From Vespula vulgaris (taxonomy: Eukaryota > Arthropoda > Insecta > Hymenoptera > Vespidae): a DNA stretch of 64,000 bases. Under the pieces are notes generated by a model. That model had not been told where the DNA came from. It ran no database searches and was given only the letters and a program-made list of their open reading frames with translations. The first letter of the stretch is position 1, and every line of letters starts with the position of its first letter. Positions 23,195-34,800 of this stretch are shown here, piece after piece. The translations under genes and the position numbers were made by a program. The stretch lies in contig NC_066598.1 in assembly GCF_905475345.1 (NCBI RefSeq), positions 5,040,001-5,104,000 of the forward strand. The letters run 5' to 3'.

Positions 23195-25334
23195 TGTGTA
23201 TATGTACTATAGTGATATTTCACACTTTGTTTGGCCACTTCAAGCCAAAATTATCCCGTCCAATCTGTTATATTTCCGGAATTAAATGTAATGTGAGAAC
23301 ATTTAAATAATTTTCAATATACGTACACTTATTTATTGATATTATTCTTCTTGAAATGAAATTTATTATATATATTTCATAATATTTTCCGATATCATTG
23401 ACCTGCGTGTTAGGGTACACACGTATAATGTTAAATGGTACACGAGTTTTGCAAATAAAATTTAAAAGTATTACACGTCATGTCTCTCGGAATATTGACT
23501 GCATAATTAAAAAAAAGATGAGAAAATTACATAGAAAAAGTTGGAAACCAGTGGAAAAAAGAGGAACATTGAGTTACTACGAGTTTTCTAGCACACTCCG
23601 AATTTTTATTTCAACTAAGATAACAAAATTTGAACTAAACTAACCTAGGATATGATCTAGAACGTTTATAAAGATCTGCATATTGTTTTGAGACTTAGTA
23701 ACTGTATAAATTAATAATATAAATATAAACATGAGTATAGTGGTAACCAAGGTCAAGGAAGTGATGGAGATGTTTGTTGATACGTCAGATATAGTATACT
23801 TTCTGTGATCTCGCAATCTTTTTACAATCTCATTACTATTTTTTTAAATTAAATTTCTTTTTCTTTTTGATAAGATTGTCCATTATCTTAGATTCACTTT
23901 AACGAAAAAGTTTTGAATTTGTAAGCATCATGCATCATTCATTTCATTTTCTAACTGGTCTAAATATTAAATTCTGATCATTTTCCGTAACAGCTCTTCC
24001 ATGGAATTGAAATAAAAAGAAATAAACAATTCATAAATAATTCTACCCTTTTATCATTTTTTTCAATATAAATAATATAATTTTTTATCTTGGCTGATAC
24101 ATTAATTACAAAGCATTACTCTAATCACGTTCACACACTTTCATATGAGTAAAGCTGATATACACAGTTGAAAAAAGTTCGATATTCATTTTTTCTATCA
24201 TAGGAAATTTCATATAGACAGATTTTTTCTCTTAAATTTTTCTCTTGTGTTTGGAAGCTCATACTGGATGCCGCTTTATGTAGATATTATATAAAATTTA
24301 TATTTTAATCGCGGAAAAAGGATTTAATGGAGCATCAGTTTAAATGATACAACAAAAGAATGCTTTCGGATTTTTATTTTTCTTATATTTGATGTATTAA
24401 AACAATAGAACAAACACACGCTTCTTTAGACGATTTACTTTACTTTAATTTAATTTAGTTTCCCAACTTTAATTCACCATGTTCCGGAGTTCTGTTTCGG
24501 CGAAATTTGAAGTTAAAAAAATTATATCTAGACAATTATAGGTTAGGTATTACATACGAAAAATATTGAAAATAACTTATTTATATAAAAACATTGTTTC
24601 ATTCTATCTCCGTTCAGTCGTTTTCTAAAAACATAACAAGTGATTTCTGATAACTAAAATAAGAAATGACAAAGAAATCAATTCGATCGAGGTATATATC
24701 TGAAATAGCATATTAATAATTCTTCTTCTTGATTTTATTATCGCTTTTGTGTTACTGTCTTAAATTTTTTAATTTTATGTTTTAAGTAGAGATATTGTTC
24801 TTTATGCCTTTCTATCTTTCACGCACAAGGGAAATAATAATGCGCAGTTTATTCCCTATCTCATCCTGTTCCTATCTCTCTTGTGCGTACAAATAAAATA
24901 TGAACGCAAAGCTTATAAGCATAATTATGCTCTCTCTCCCTCTCTCTCTCTCTCACTCCCTCTTCCTTCCTATTTCTGGATACCTATCTTTTGTTATTCC
25001 CTATTTAACTCTCTCTCATTCTATCTCTCCCCTTCATATCTTTCAGTTCCGTTTCATCTTGGTGTCAATTAATAATCTCTAAAGAAATTTTGCTTTTAAG
25101 AAGATTTTGTATAATTTAATTGTCGTACAGATTATAACGACATATGTGTATTGAAGATGTAGAAAAAAATTCGAATCAGTCGATCAAGCAGGGCTTAAGA
25201 TATCACATTAGCCATTTCTGAAAAGCATCTTTTTCTTAATTTTTATTGTATAATTACCCCTACCGCTCATCGATCGATATCGCCGCGAGATAAAAGCAGA
25301 CCTCATACAGTTCGCCCTCTATTCACTGTGTCGG
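23195..25334. repeat. Left arm of a large palindrome
   Basis: The reverse complement of 28253-30465. The part at 23870-25334 is nearly identical to 28253-29735. The outer part at 23195-23869 is clearly homologous but diverged; for example, GAAATGAAATTTATTA and ATTAATAATATAAAT-like blocks occur in mirrored order. No gene was recognised in the arm. Confidence 0.85.
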
Positions 25335-25830
25335 ACTTTTTTCAAAAATTCTTCTATTGGCTTTCTATAAACGAAGAAAAGACATAATATGTACGTTCTT
25401 TATCTTTGCCGAGAAATGGGTGGCAAGAGACTTGATATCGTAGCGAGAAAGAAGCAGTAGTGTTATAGTTTTCGAGAAAATTGCATTCAAATTGCATTAT
25501 TCGTATATGATTTATTCAAAATGCTTAATGAAGTGCAATAATGCATCTTAGGAAGTTTTCCGAACACGTTCAAAATCTCCGGTGTTCTCTACATACACGA
25601 TAAGATATGACCATTCGATATTAAATAATCATTCGATTAATCATTCAATTAGAAATAAATCGTTAAATTAATTTTATTTCTCCAGAATGTCTGTTATATA
25701 TAATTCCCAACGTGCATAGATTTATCTTGCGTTTGTGTGCGGGCATTATCGATAGTACCTTGGGATTTTTTTCTTTTAAATACCAAATAAAGGATATCTC
25801 TGGAAAGATTGCTGATGCTGACGGAGGTCA

Positions 25831-26062
25831 CTAGCCCTTAGATTTGTTAACCACAATGTTATCGTTGTTAATTGTGACGAAGATAATAGTTAATTCCTCG
25901 CAATTGGTTAATTGCGGAGGATGATCTCGAGTCTTCGTTGCCTTTCGATGCTGATGGTGGAACTGCTTAGTGGGCAGAACGTCGGTTCTGATTTCATGCA
26001 TTGCCTCAACATGCAATGCTATGACTGTGACGAGAATGTTCCTCCAAATGAACTTACATATG
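25831..26062 (-). pseudogene. Small secreted-peptide-like gene copy (decayed), copy A
   Basis: The minus strand encodes a hydrophobic leader (ILVTVIALHVEAMHEIR), then a His/Arg/Lys-rich middle and a tail beginning EELTII that ends in a TAG. It looks like a signal peptide plus a short basic mature part, roughly 75 residues in all. No family was recognised. The likely initiator region is one base out of frame with the leader, so this copy seems broken, unless translation starts elsewhere (an internal Met is in frame). A TATA-like TATAAAG lies upstream at about 26130. It shares order and wording with copy B. Confidence 0.45.
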
Positions 26063-26169
26063 TGCCTTATCTAGCTTAGTTAGATCCTGATCCAAAGATG
26101 TATCTTACTTTTAACTTGAAAGACTACTTTATACTTTGGCCAAGCCATGGGAAAGGTGAACTTGTACAT

Positions 26170-26560
26170 GTCATATCCTTCGTTCTTTCCTGCAGTGGTC
26201 AGTTTATCGACATAAGTCTTTCAATTACGATACGTCGAATATGATAATTACCTATTGGGAATGCGTTAGGTGAATATGCATATAAATAAAAAGGATGATC
26301 AATCTTGATAGTACAGGATTGGATTGTCACACTATTTTATACTATATAAATATACACACACACATATGGACGAAGTGTATAGAAATATTAGTGTGATATT
26401 GAAATATTAGTAATGATATTAGACCTAGTTAGACGAATGTACAAATGCATACAAAAATAAATAAATAAAAATAAATAAACGTCCACAAAACACAAGTATA
26501 TTATAAGCTTTTTATCTTGTAAAATCAATAGATAATTGAAAAAGTTATTGAAAAATATTA
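26170..26560. other. Palindrome spacer
   Basis: AT-rich DNA between copy A and copy C of the peptide-like gene. No partner sequence was found on either side, so this is close to the symmetry centre. Confidence 0.45.
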
Positions 26561-26582
26561 TCAAAGTTAACTAACCTTTTTT

Positions 26583-26880
26583 GATTGCTGCTTCAAAGGA
26601 TAATGATGACATCAAGATTAGCTAATTCGAGGGCTACTGACTTCCGAACACATCAGCGACGAAGGCAATCCCGCCGGAAATGTCCTTTATTTGATATTTG
26701 AGTGGAATAAAAATCGTAAAGATGCTCTCGATGATGCCTATAGCAAAATAAATACGAGTACATTGTAGATTGTTTATAAGAAATATATACTATTGTATAG
26801 AAAGAAATCAATTTGATGCATTATTTATAGTTGAATGCATAATCGAATGATAATTAAAAATTTCATATTAGGGAACGATC
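26583..26880 (+). pseudogene. Small secreted-peptide-like gene, 3' fragment, copy C
   Basis: Only the tail of the frame (ending KDNDDIKIS and TAA at 26623-26625) and the 3' untranslated part survive. The latter contains GTCCTTTATTTGATATTTGA and AATAAA at about 26745. It aligns in direct orientation with 27180-27465. The leader exon is missing. Confidence 0.4.
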
Positions 26881-27006
26881 CAAAGATAAAGCATGCATGT
26901 ACACATCTTTTTCATGATTTGGTCAATGGACAAAGTAGTTTTCCAAGTTAAAAGCAAGATGCATCTTTGGATCAAGGTCCAACCAACCTAAATAAGACTC
27001 ATATAG

Positions 27007-27220
27007 AAGTTCATTTGGAAGATCGTTCTCATCACCGTCATAGCATTGCATGTTGAGGCAATGCATGAAATCAGAGACCGGCGTTCTGCTAGCTAAGCAG
27101 TCATATCGTCATCATCGACAGCCAACGAAAATTCGAGACCATCTTCGTCAATCAGTCTGTTGTGAGGAATTAATTATTACGTTTGCTCCAAATAACGACG
27201 ATGAGACCGTGATTAACTAA
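27007..27220 (+). pseudogene. Small secreted-peptide-like gene copy (decayed), copy B
   Basis: Leader IVLITVIALHVEAMHEIR is followed by a one-base shift relative to copy A, then a basic middle (QPTKIRDHLRQS) and a tail with two adjacent Cys and EELIITFAPNNDD, ending TAA at 27218-27220. An in-frame TAG sits immediately before the leader where an ATG is expected. Two separate lesions make it a pseudogene. Function is unknown. Confidence 0.5.
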
Positions 27221-28252
27221 TTTAAGATCTAGCTTCGCCTGCACCAGCGACGAGTGCCGGAGATATCCTTTATTTGGTATTTAAGTGAGATGAAGAATTT
27301 AAGGATATTCTCGATGACGTTAGTGAACGAACGCAAACAAAATCCGAGCACTTGGGGAATTATTTATAAGAAAGATATTCTGTCGAAAAAAAAAAATTAA
27401 TTTGACGTTCTATTACTAGCTGAAGATCAATTGAATGACCATTTAAAATTTCATACCTTATCGTGTATGTAGAGAACACCACAGATCATAAACGTGTTCG
27501 AAACATTTCTTACATATGTATGTCATTATACTTGATTAAGCATTCGATGAATGAGTCATATACAAATGATGCAGCTTGAATATAATTTTCTCATACACTA
27601 CATCTTTGCTGCTATTTCTTTGCAACGACATCAAGTTTCTTGTCCCTCCTCTCTCTATAAAGATAAATAAAAAAAATACATATTATATTTTCTCATCGCT
27701 TACAAAAACATAAAAGACAAAAATTCTCAAATGTCTTTAGAAACATAACATTCGTTTGAGAATGTTACTAATCATAATTTCATTAAATGTTTTAGAAAAA
27801 ATCCAAGAAGAATAATGGAAAATAGAAGATAAGTATTCATAGTTTTCTTTTTTTTATATTAGAGTCACGTAACTCCTTTATACACAGTAAGTAAAAATCT
27901 TCTGTTATGAATTTCTTAAAATTATTTTCTACATTATTGATAATTAGTGCAAAGTGCATTTTAATTTCGAAAAAATAGCTAATGTGCAGCTAGAAAGTGA
28001 TCTAAAAACTTCTAAAAGTTATATTCTTTACAATTTTTATAGAGATTAACTAAGCGTTACTTCAACGTATAAAAAGAGAAACATTTCGATGATCGATTTC
28101 ACTTACGTAAAGAAATGAACGATCGATTGGTCTCGCTCAGGATTAAAGTAAAATAGAAAAAAAGATGGAATAACAATAGTAAACTATGCGCGTTGATGCG
28201 ATTAATATTTCTTTATGTAGAAAAGAAGTACTGCTAGTCATCACTACGGTTA

Positions 28253-28626
28253 CCGACACAGTGAATGGAGAGCGAACTGTATGAGGTCTGCTTTTATCTC
28301 GCGGCGATATCGATCGATGAGCGGTAGGGGTAATTATACAATAAAAATTAAGAAAAAGATGCTTTTCAGAAATGGCTAATGTAATATCTTAAGCCCTGCT
28401 TGATCGACTGATTCGAATTTTTTTCTACATCTTCAATACACATATGTCGTTATAATCTGTACGACAATTAAATTATACAAAATCTTCTTAAAAGCAAAAT
28501 TTCTTTAGAGATTATTAATTGGCACCAAGATGAAACGGAACTGAAAGATATGAAGGGGAGAGATAGAATGAGAGAGAGTTAAATAGGGAATAACAAAAGA
28601 TAGGTATCCAGAAATAGGAAGGAAGA

Positions 28627-28674
<48 letters not shown>

Positions 28675-30465
28675 GCATAATTATGCTTATAAGCTTTGCG
28701 TTCATATTTTATTTGTACGCACAAGAGAGATAGGAACAGGATGAGATAGGGAATAAACTGCGCATTATTATTTCCCTTGTGCGTGAAAGATAGAAAGGCA
28801 TAAAGAACAATATCTCTACTTAAAACATAAAATTAAAAAATTTAAGACAGTAACACAAAAGCGATAATAAAATCAAGAAGAAGAATTATTAATATGCTAT
28901 TTCAGATATATACCTCGATCGAATTGATTTCTTTGTCATTTCTTATTTTAGTTATCAGAAATCACTTGTTATGTTTTTAGAAAACGACTGAACGGAGATA
29001 GAATGAAACAATGTTTTTATATAAATAAGTTATTTTCAATATTTTTCGTATGTAATACCTAACCTATAATTGTCTAGATATAATTTTTTTAACTTCAAAT
29101 TTCGCCGAAACAGAACTCCGGAACATGGTGAATTAAAGTTGGGAAACTAAATTAAATTAAAGTAAAGTAAATCGTCTAAAGAAGCGTGTGTTTGTTCTAT
29201 TGTTTTAATACATCAAATATAAGAAAAATAAAAATCCGAAAGCATTCTTTTGTTGTATCATTTAAACTGATGCTCCATTAAATCCTTTTTCCGCGATTAA
29301 AATATAAATTTTATATAATATCTACATAAAGCGGCATCCAGTATGAGCTTCCAAACACAAGAGAAAAATTTAAGAGAAAAAATCTGTCTATATGAAATTT
29401 CCTATGATAGAAAAAATGAATATCGAACTTTTTTCAACTGTGTATATCAGCTTTACTCATATGAAAGTGTGTGAACGTGATTAGAGTAATGCTTTGTAAT
29501 TAATGTATCAGCCAAGATAAAAAATTATATTATTTATATTGAAAAAAATGATAAAAGGGTAGAATTATTTATGAATTGTTTATTTCTTTTTATTTCAATT
29601 CCATGGAAGAGCTGTTACGGAAAATGATCAGAATTTAATATTTAGACCAGTTAGAAAATGAAATGAATGATGCATGATGCTTACAAATTCAAAACTTTTT
29701 CGTTAAAGTGAATCTAAGATAATGGACAATCTTATAAAAGAGAAAGTGTGATTTAATTTTGTAAAAGTAAATATGTCAATTATATGTCCCTAAGAAAAAC
29801 TAACTTTTATTTTTGGTGCAATGTATAAGATTTTCATCTGACATGTACCGACAATATGGAAAAATTACGGGATCACAGAGAGTTCGTTTTCAATGTACCT
29901 GTTTTACCCTTCGCTGAACTTGATTATGAGTATACTCGGGTTTGCACTTATATTATTAATTTATGCAGTTGTTAAGTCTGAAAGCAATATATAGATTTTT
30001 ATGAACGTTCTAGGGCGTATTCTTGGTTAGGTTCAGATCGTGTTATGTTAATTAACATTAGAATTCTAAGAAGTATATGTATACGAGAGAAGCTGTGGCA
30101 CCTCACTGCTCTCCTTTTTTTTTTACTGTTTCCTGACTTTTGCGATTTTCTCGTCTTTTTTTTTAACTGTACATTCTATATTTCCAGAGATATTCAAATT
30201 CGATTTGGTAAACTTATGTACCATATATCATTATACCTATATGCGATTATACGCAGGTAAATAATACTGGAAAAAATTATGAAATATGTGTAATAAATTT
30301 CATTTCAACGAATATGTTGTGTAAATAAAGTGTATTAAAGTTTAGATGTTTTCATATTACATTCAATTGCGAAAATATAGCCAACAGGACGAGATTTTAG
30401 CTTGTAATAGCCGGTCCGCAAAATATTAAATTACTATAATATGTATCCTTTATACATATACCGTT
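28253..30465. repeat. Right arm of the large palindrome
   Basis: The reverse complement of 23195-25334. The core at 28253-29735 is 18 bp longer than its partner, entirely because of a longer (GA)n tract at about 28632-28665. Only a handful of substitutions were seen elsewhere. From 29736 outward the match continues at much lower identity to about 30465. Confidence 0.85.
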
Positions 30466-30567
30466 TTTGTATAACTTTATACAATTATAGAATTATTTTT
30501 AATATTCCTCTTCATTATATAATATTTTTTCTGTGTAAAAGTGAGTAAGAACGAGTATCAATTGAGT

Positions 30568-30633
<66 letters not shown>

Positions 30634-31488
30634 CTATCATGAGTTAGTGAGATGATAGGAGGGGATCTCGGAATTGGTAGCATGGTCAAGTAAGTAAGGT
30701 ATGATTGCGAGTGAGTAAATAGCGACCAGGACAGATATAGTGCATACGTGAAAAGCGTGAGCATCAATGTAGAAGTGGAATGTCAATGCGGAAAAAGTTA
30801 ATGGAAAAAAAGATTATACTTCCATAAAGATTAGAAAATGTTTTGTTTAAATTATTTCTCGACAACAATTTAAAGCTAATACTTTTTCTTATCATTACTC
30901 TTACGACTATATTATTATATTATATTTTATTAATACAGCAGTAGTAGTAGTATAATAAGTATATAAGAATATAATAATAAGTGTGTGTGTGTATAAAAAT
31001 AATATCAAAGGGAAACCACAAAGTGGTTGTAAGCGTTGTAAAGTGGCTGATTAAGATTGAACTGTCTTAGAGATAACGTGAAAACAAATTTATATGTTTT
31101 GACTTTTATTAAATTATTAAATTATATATAAGTCCATTGACTATTTATTATTTAAAATAATCGATAAAATCTTGTTATATTGTTTCAGATTTATATTCTG
31201 TAATTCGTTCAACGAGACGACTTAGAATACGTAAAGAAAACATATATAAACAAACTATGCGCCTGATAAATGGATAGAACTCCAGCAATTCGTTGACAAA
31301 AGATAATCGATTGTTGAATTTAGAAACGAATTCCCATAAATTATTATTAGCACTTGCTTCGATTTCCTATTCAAAAACTTAAACAATTATTTGAAGGCTA
31401 TGAGTACGTTCCTGATTATATCATGTATTTATCATAATCTGGAATTATTATAATTTGTTTCGTTACTATAGTTATTTTCGTTACTATA
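30466..31488. other. AT-rich DNA between palindrome and satellite
   Basis: No gene. It contains (GA)n at 30569-30630, a GTA triplet run at about 30941-30952 and a (GT)n run at about 30981-30992. Confidence 0.55.
30569..30630. repeat. (GA)31 microsatellite
   Basis: Uninterrupted GA dinucleotides, about 62 bp. Confidence 0.95.
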
Positions 31489-31547
31489 GTTGCTTAATTT
31501 CAATGATCGGACGAGAACTGGTGTAACAACGTGGTATTGCCGTTAAC
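31489..31547 (-). pseudogene. 5S rRNA 5'-fragment at the satellite edge
   Basis: Read on the minus strand it starts GTTAACGGCAATACCACGTT and continues through TCTCGTCCGATCATTGAAAT to AAGCAAC, matching 5S positions +1 to about +58. It shares the TTGTTACACC variant with the 5S gene at 11.3 kb. It ends inside the internal promoter, so it is not expressible as 5S. It directly abuts the satellite array and retains more 5S sequence than any monomer inside the array. Confidence 0.85.
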
Positions 31548-31832
31548 TCAGAGTTTAATGAAGAAAATGTTATTAGTGGCATTATACGTAATCATACTAA
31601 TTTTATATATATATTTTTCGTTCAAAGCTAACCGAGAATATCTGTGTATAACTTCGTATGATCGTTAACTGTAGATTGGAAATGAAAAAAATTTTACTTG
31701 TTTTATTATAGGTTATTATACAGATTTTATATGACTTTCTTGCATAAGGTTAACCGAGAAAAACTATATAACAACGTGGTATCACCGTTAACCGGACATT
31801 AAAAATAAATGTTTTACAATTTGCATTATAGG
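31489..31832. repeat. Left edge of the satellite: about three monomers outside the HOR
   Basis: Monomers with GTTAAC landmarks at about 31542, 31664 and 31787 (spacing 120-123 bp) precede the first 6.8-kb repeat. They have no counterpart at the HOR junctions downstream. Confidence 0.75.
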
Positions 31833-34800
31833 TAATTATACATGTGATATATGGATTTTTCGGTAAAAGTTAACCGAGATAAACTGTGTAACAACGTGGT
31901 ATGAACGTTAACCGGAAATACAAAATGGAAAAAATTGCACAATTTGCATTTCAGGTAATAATGCAGATGTTTTATAGATTTCTCGCATACCGTTAACCAG
32001 GAAGAACTGTGTAGAATTCGGTATGATCGTTAACTGTGAATCGAAAATAAAAAAATTTTTCTCATTTCATTCTAGGTGATTATACAGATTTTATATTGCT
32101 TTCTCGTCCAAGGTCAACCAAGAAAAACAGTGTAACAGCACGGTATCACCGTTAACCAGATATTAAAAAATGAGAAAAATTTTACAATTTCCATTACAGG
32201 TAATTATATACTCTTTTTTTTTTTTTTTTTTTTTAATTTCTTGTCTAGCCTTAACCGAGGAAACTGTCTACAACATGGTGTGACAGTTAACTGTAAACTG
32301 AAAACGAAAAATATTTTCCTTGTTCCATAAGAGGTAATTTTGCAGATTTAAATGGATTTCTCGGATAAGGTTAACCTAGAAAAACTGTGCAACAACGTGG
32401 TATGGCCGTTAACCGGAAATTCAAAAATGAGAAAAATTGTACAATTTGCTATATAGGTAATTATGCTGATGTTACATAGATTTTTCGGTTAAGGCTAACT
32501 GAGAGAAACTACGTAACAACGTGCTATGACTACTATGGGGAAATCCAAAATGAATAAAATTGTAGAATTTGCATTATAGGTAATAATACAGATTTTTTCA
32601 TAGATTTCTCGCGTATCGTTAACGGGGAAGAACTGTGTAGAATTCGGTATGATCGTTAACTGCGAATTGAAAATAAAAGAAATTTTCCCCGTTTCATTCT
32701 AGGTATGTATACAGAATGAAATAAATTTTTCGTATAAGGTTAACCAAGGAAAATTTTCTAACAACGTGATATGATCGTTAACTAGAAATTCAAAATGAAA
32801 AAAATTGTACAATTTGCATTGTAGATAATTATACAGGTGATAGATGGATTTCTCGGTAAAAGTTAACCGAGATAAACTGTGTAACAACGTGGTATGAATG
32901 TTAATCGGAAATTTAAAATGGAAAAAATTGTATAATTTGCATTTCAGGTAATAATCCAGCTTTTTTATAGATTGCTCGCATATCGCTAACCGGGCTGAAC
33001 TATGTAAAATTCGGTAGGATCGTTAACTTTGGATTGAAAATAAAAAAATGTCACTGATTTCATTATAGGTAATTCTATAGATTATATATGTCTCTCTCGA
33101 CCAGGGTTAACAGAGAAAAGTAGTGGTAACAACATGGTATATACGACCGTTAACCGGAAATTCAAAATTTAAAAAATTCTATTTGTCCCATGATTGGTAA
33201 TTCTGCAGATTTTATATGGCTTTCTTGCCCAAGGTTAAGCGAATAAGAATGAGTGGAACCGTTAACCGGCAATTCAAGATGAAAAAAATTAACAATTTGC
33301 AATATAGGTAATTATAAAGATTTTTTATAGATTTCTCACATTTCATTAACCGGGAAGAACCGTGTAAAATTCCGTATGATCGTTAACTGTGAATTGATAA
33401 TAAAAAACATTTTTCTCGTTTCATTCTAGGTAATTATAGAGATTTAAATGAATTTTTCGGATAAGGTTAACCAAGGAAAATTGTGTAACAAAGTGATATG
33501 ATCGTTACCTAGAAATTAAAAATGAAAACAATTGTACAACTTGCATTATAGATAATTATACATATTACATATGGATTTGTCGGTAAAAGTTAATCGAGAA
33601 AAACTGTGTAACAACGTGATTTGGCCGTAAATCGGAAATTATAAATGATAAAAATTTTACAATTTGTACTCTAGGTAATTATACATACGTTATATGGATT
33701 TCTCGGTTAAGGTCAACCGATAAAATCTGTGTAACACTTGGTATGATCGATAATTGTAAATTGAAAATGAAAAGATTTTACTTGTTCCATGGTAGGTAAT
33801 TCTTTCAGATTTTATATGGCTTTCTCGCCAAAGGTTAATCGGATAAGACTGTGTGAAATCGTGGTATGACCGTTTACCGGAAATTCAAGATGAAAAAAAT
33901 TTTCCAATTTGCGATATAGGTAATTATAAAGATTTTTTTTTTGTTGATTTCTCGCATATGGTTAACCAAGAATATCCGTGTACAGTTCGGTGTGATTGTT
34001 AACGGTGAATTGAATATGAATAAAGTTTTTGTTGTTTCATTCTGGGTAATTATACAGATTTTATATCGCTTTCTCATCCAAGGTTAACCGAGAAAAACAG
34101 TGTAACAATGCGGTATCACAATTAACTTAAAATTTTAAATGAAAAAAATTTTACAATTTGCATTATTGGTAATTATAGAGATTTTTTTTTTATATATTTC
34201 TTGCTTAATGTTAACCTAGAAAACCTATGTAACAACGTGGTACGGCCGTTAACCGGCCATAATAAATTCAAAAGGATAAAAATTTTATTGTACAAGCAAT
34301 AACTGTAAATTGGAAATGAAAAAAAATTGTACTCGTATCATTATAGATTATTGTACAGATTTCATATGGCTTTCCCGCATAAAGTTGACCGAGAGACACT
34401 GTTTAACAACGTGGTATAACCGTTAACAAAAATAAAACGAAAATTAAAAAGAATTTTACAGTTTGCATTATAGGCAATTATAAAGATTATTTATAGATTT
34501 TTCACTTAAAGTTTACAGAGAAAAACTGTGTACAAATTGGTATTACAGTTAACTTGAAATTCAAAATTAGAAAAATTTTACTATTTGCATTTAGGAAATT
34601 ATACAGATATTATATGGATTTCTTGATTGAGGTTAATCGAGAAAAGCTATGTAACTACGTTATGTCTGTTACGGTATGTCTGTTAACCGGAAATTCAAAA
34701 AGAAAAAAATTGAATAACTTTCATTATTGGTAATTATACAGATGTTATATGGATTTCTGGGTTAACGTTCACTGAAAAAAAGTATGTACAGCTTGGTATT

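Larger units (their letters stand above)
25335..28252. repeat. Palindrome centre with diverged inverted and direct repeats
   Basis: Inner arms continue the mirror symmetry with much more divergence. 25560-25625 mirrors about 27455-27505 (GTTCTCTACATACACGATAA against TTATCGTGTATGTAGAGAAC). 25770-26160 mirrors about 26890-27290. A direct repeat joins 26580-26880 to 27180-27465. About 600 bp at 27650-28252 on the right have no obvious partner on the left. Confidence 0.7.

Noticed and set aside
28505..28724. Apparent gene pair encoding similar peptides at 24881-25082 and 28505-28724
   Set aside because: They are the two palindrome arms. The frames are dominated by the CT tract, with no family resemblance.
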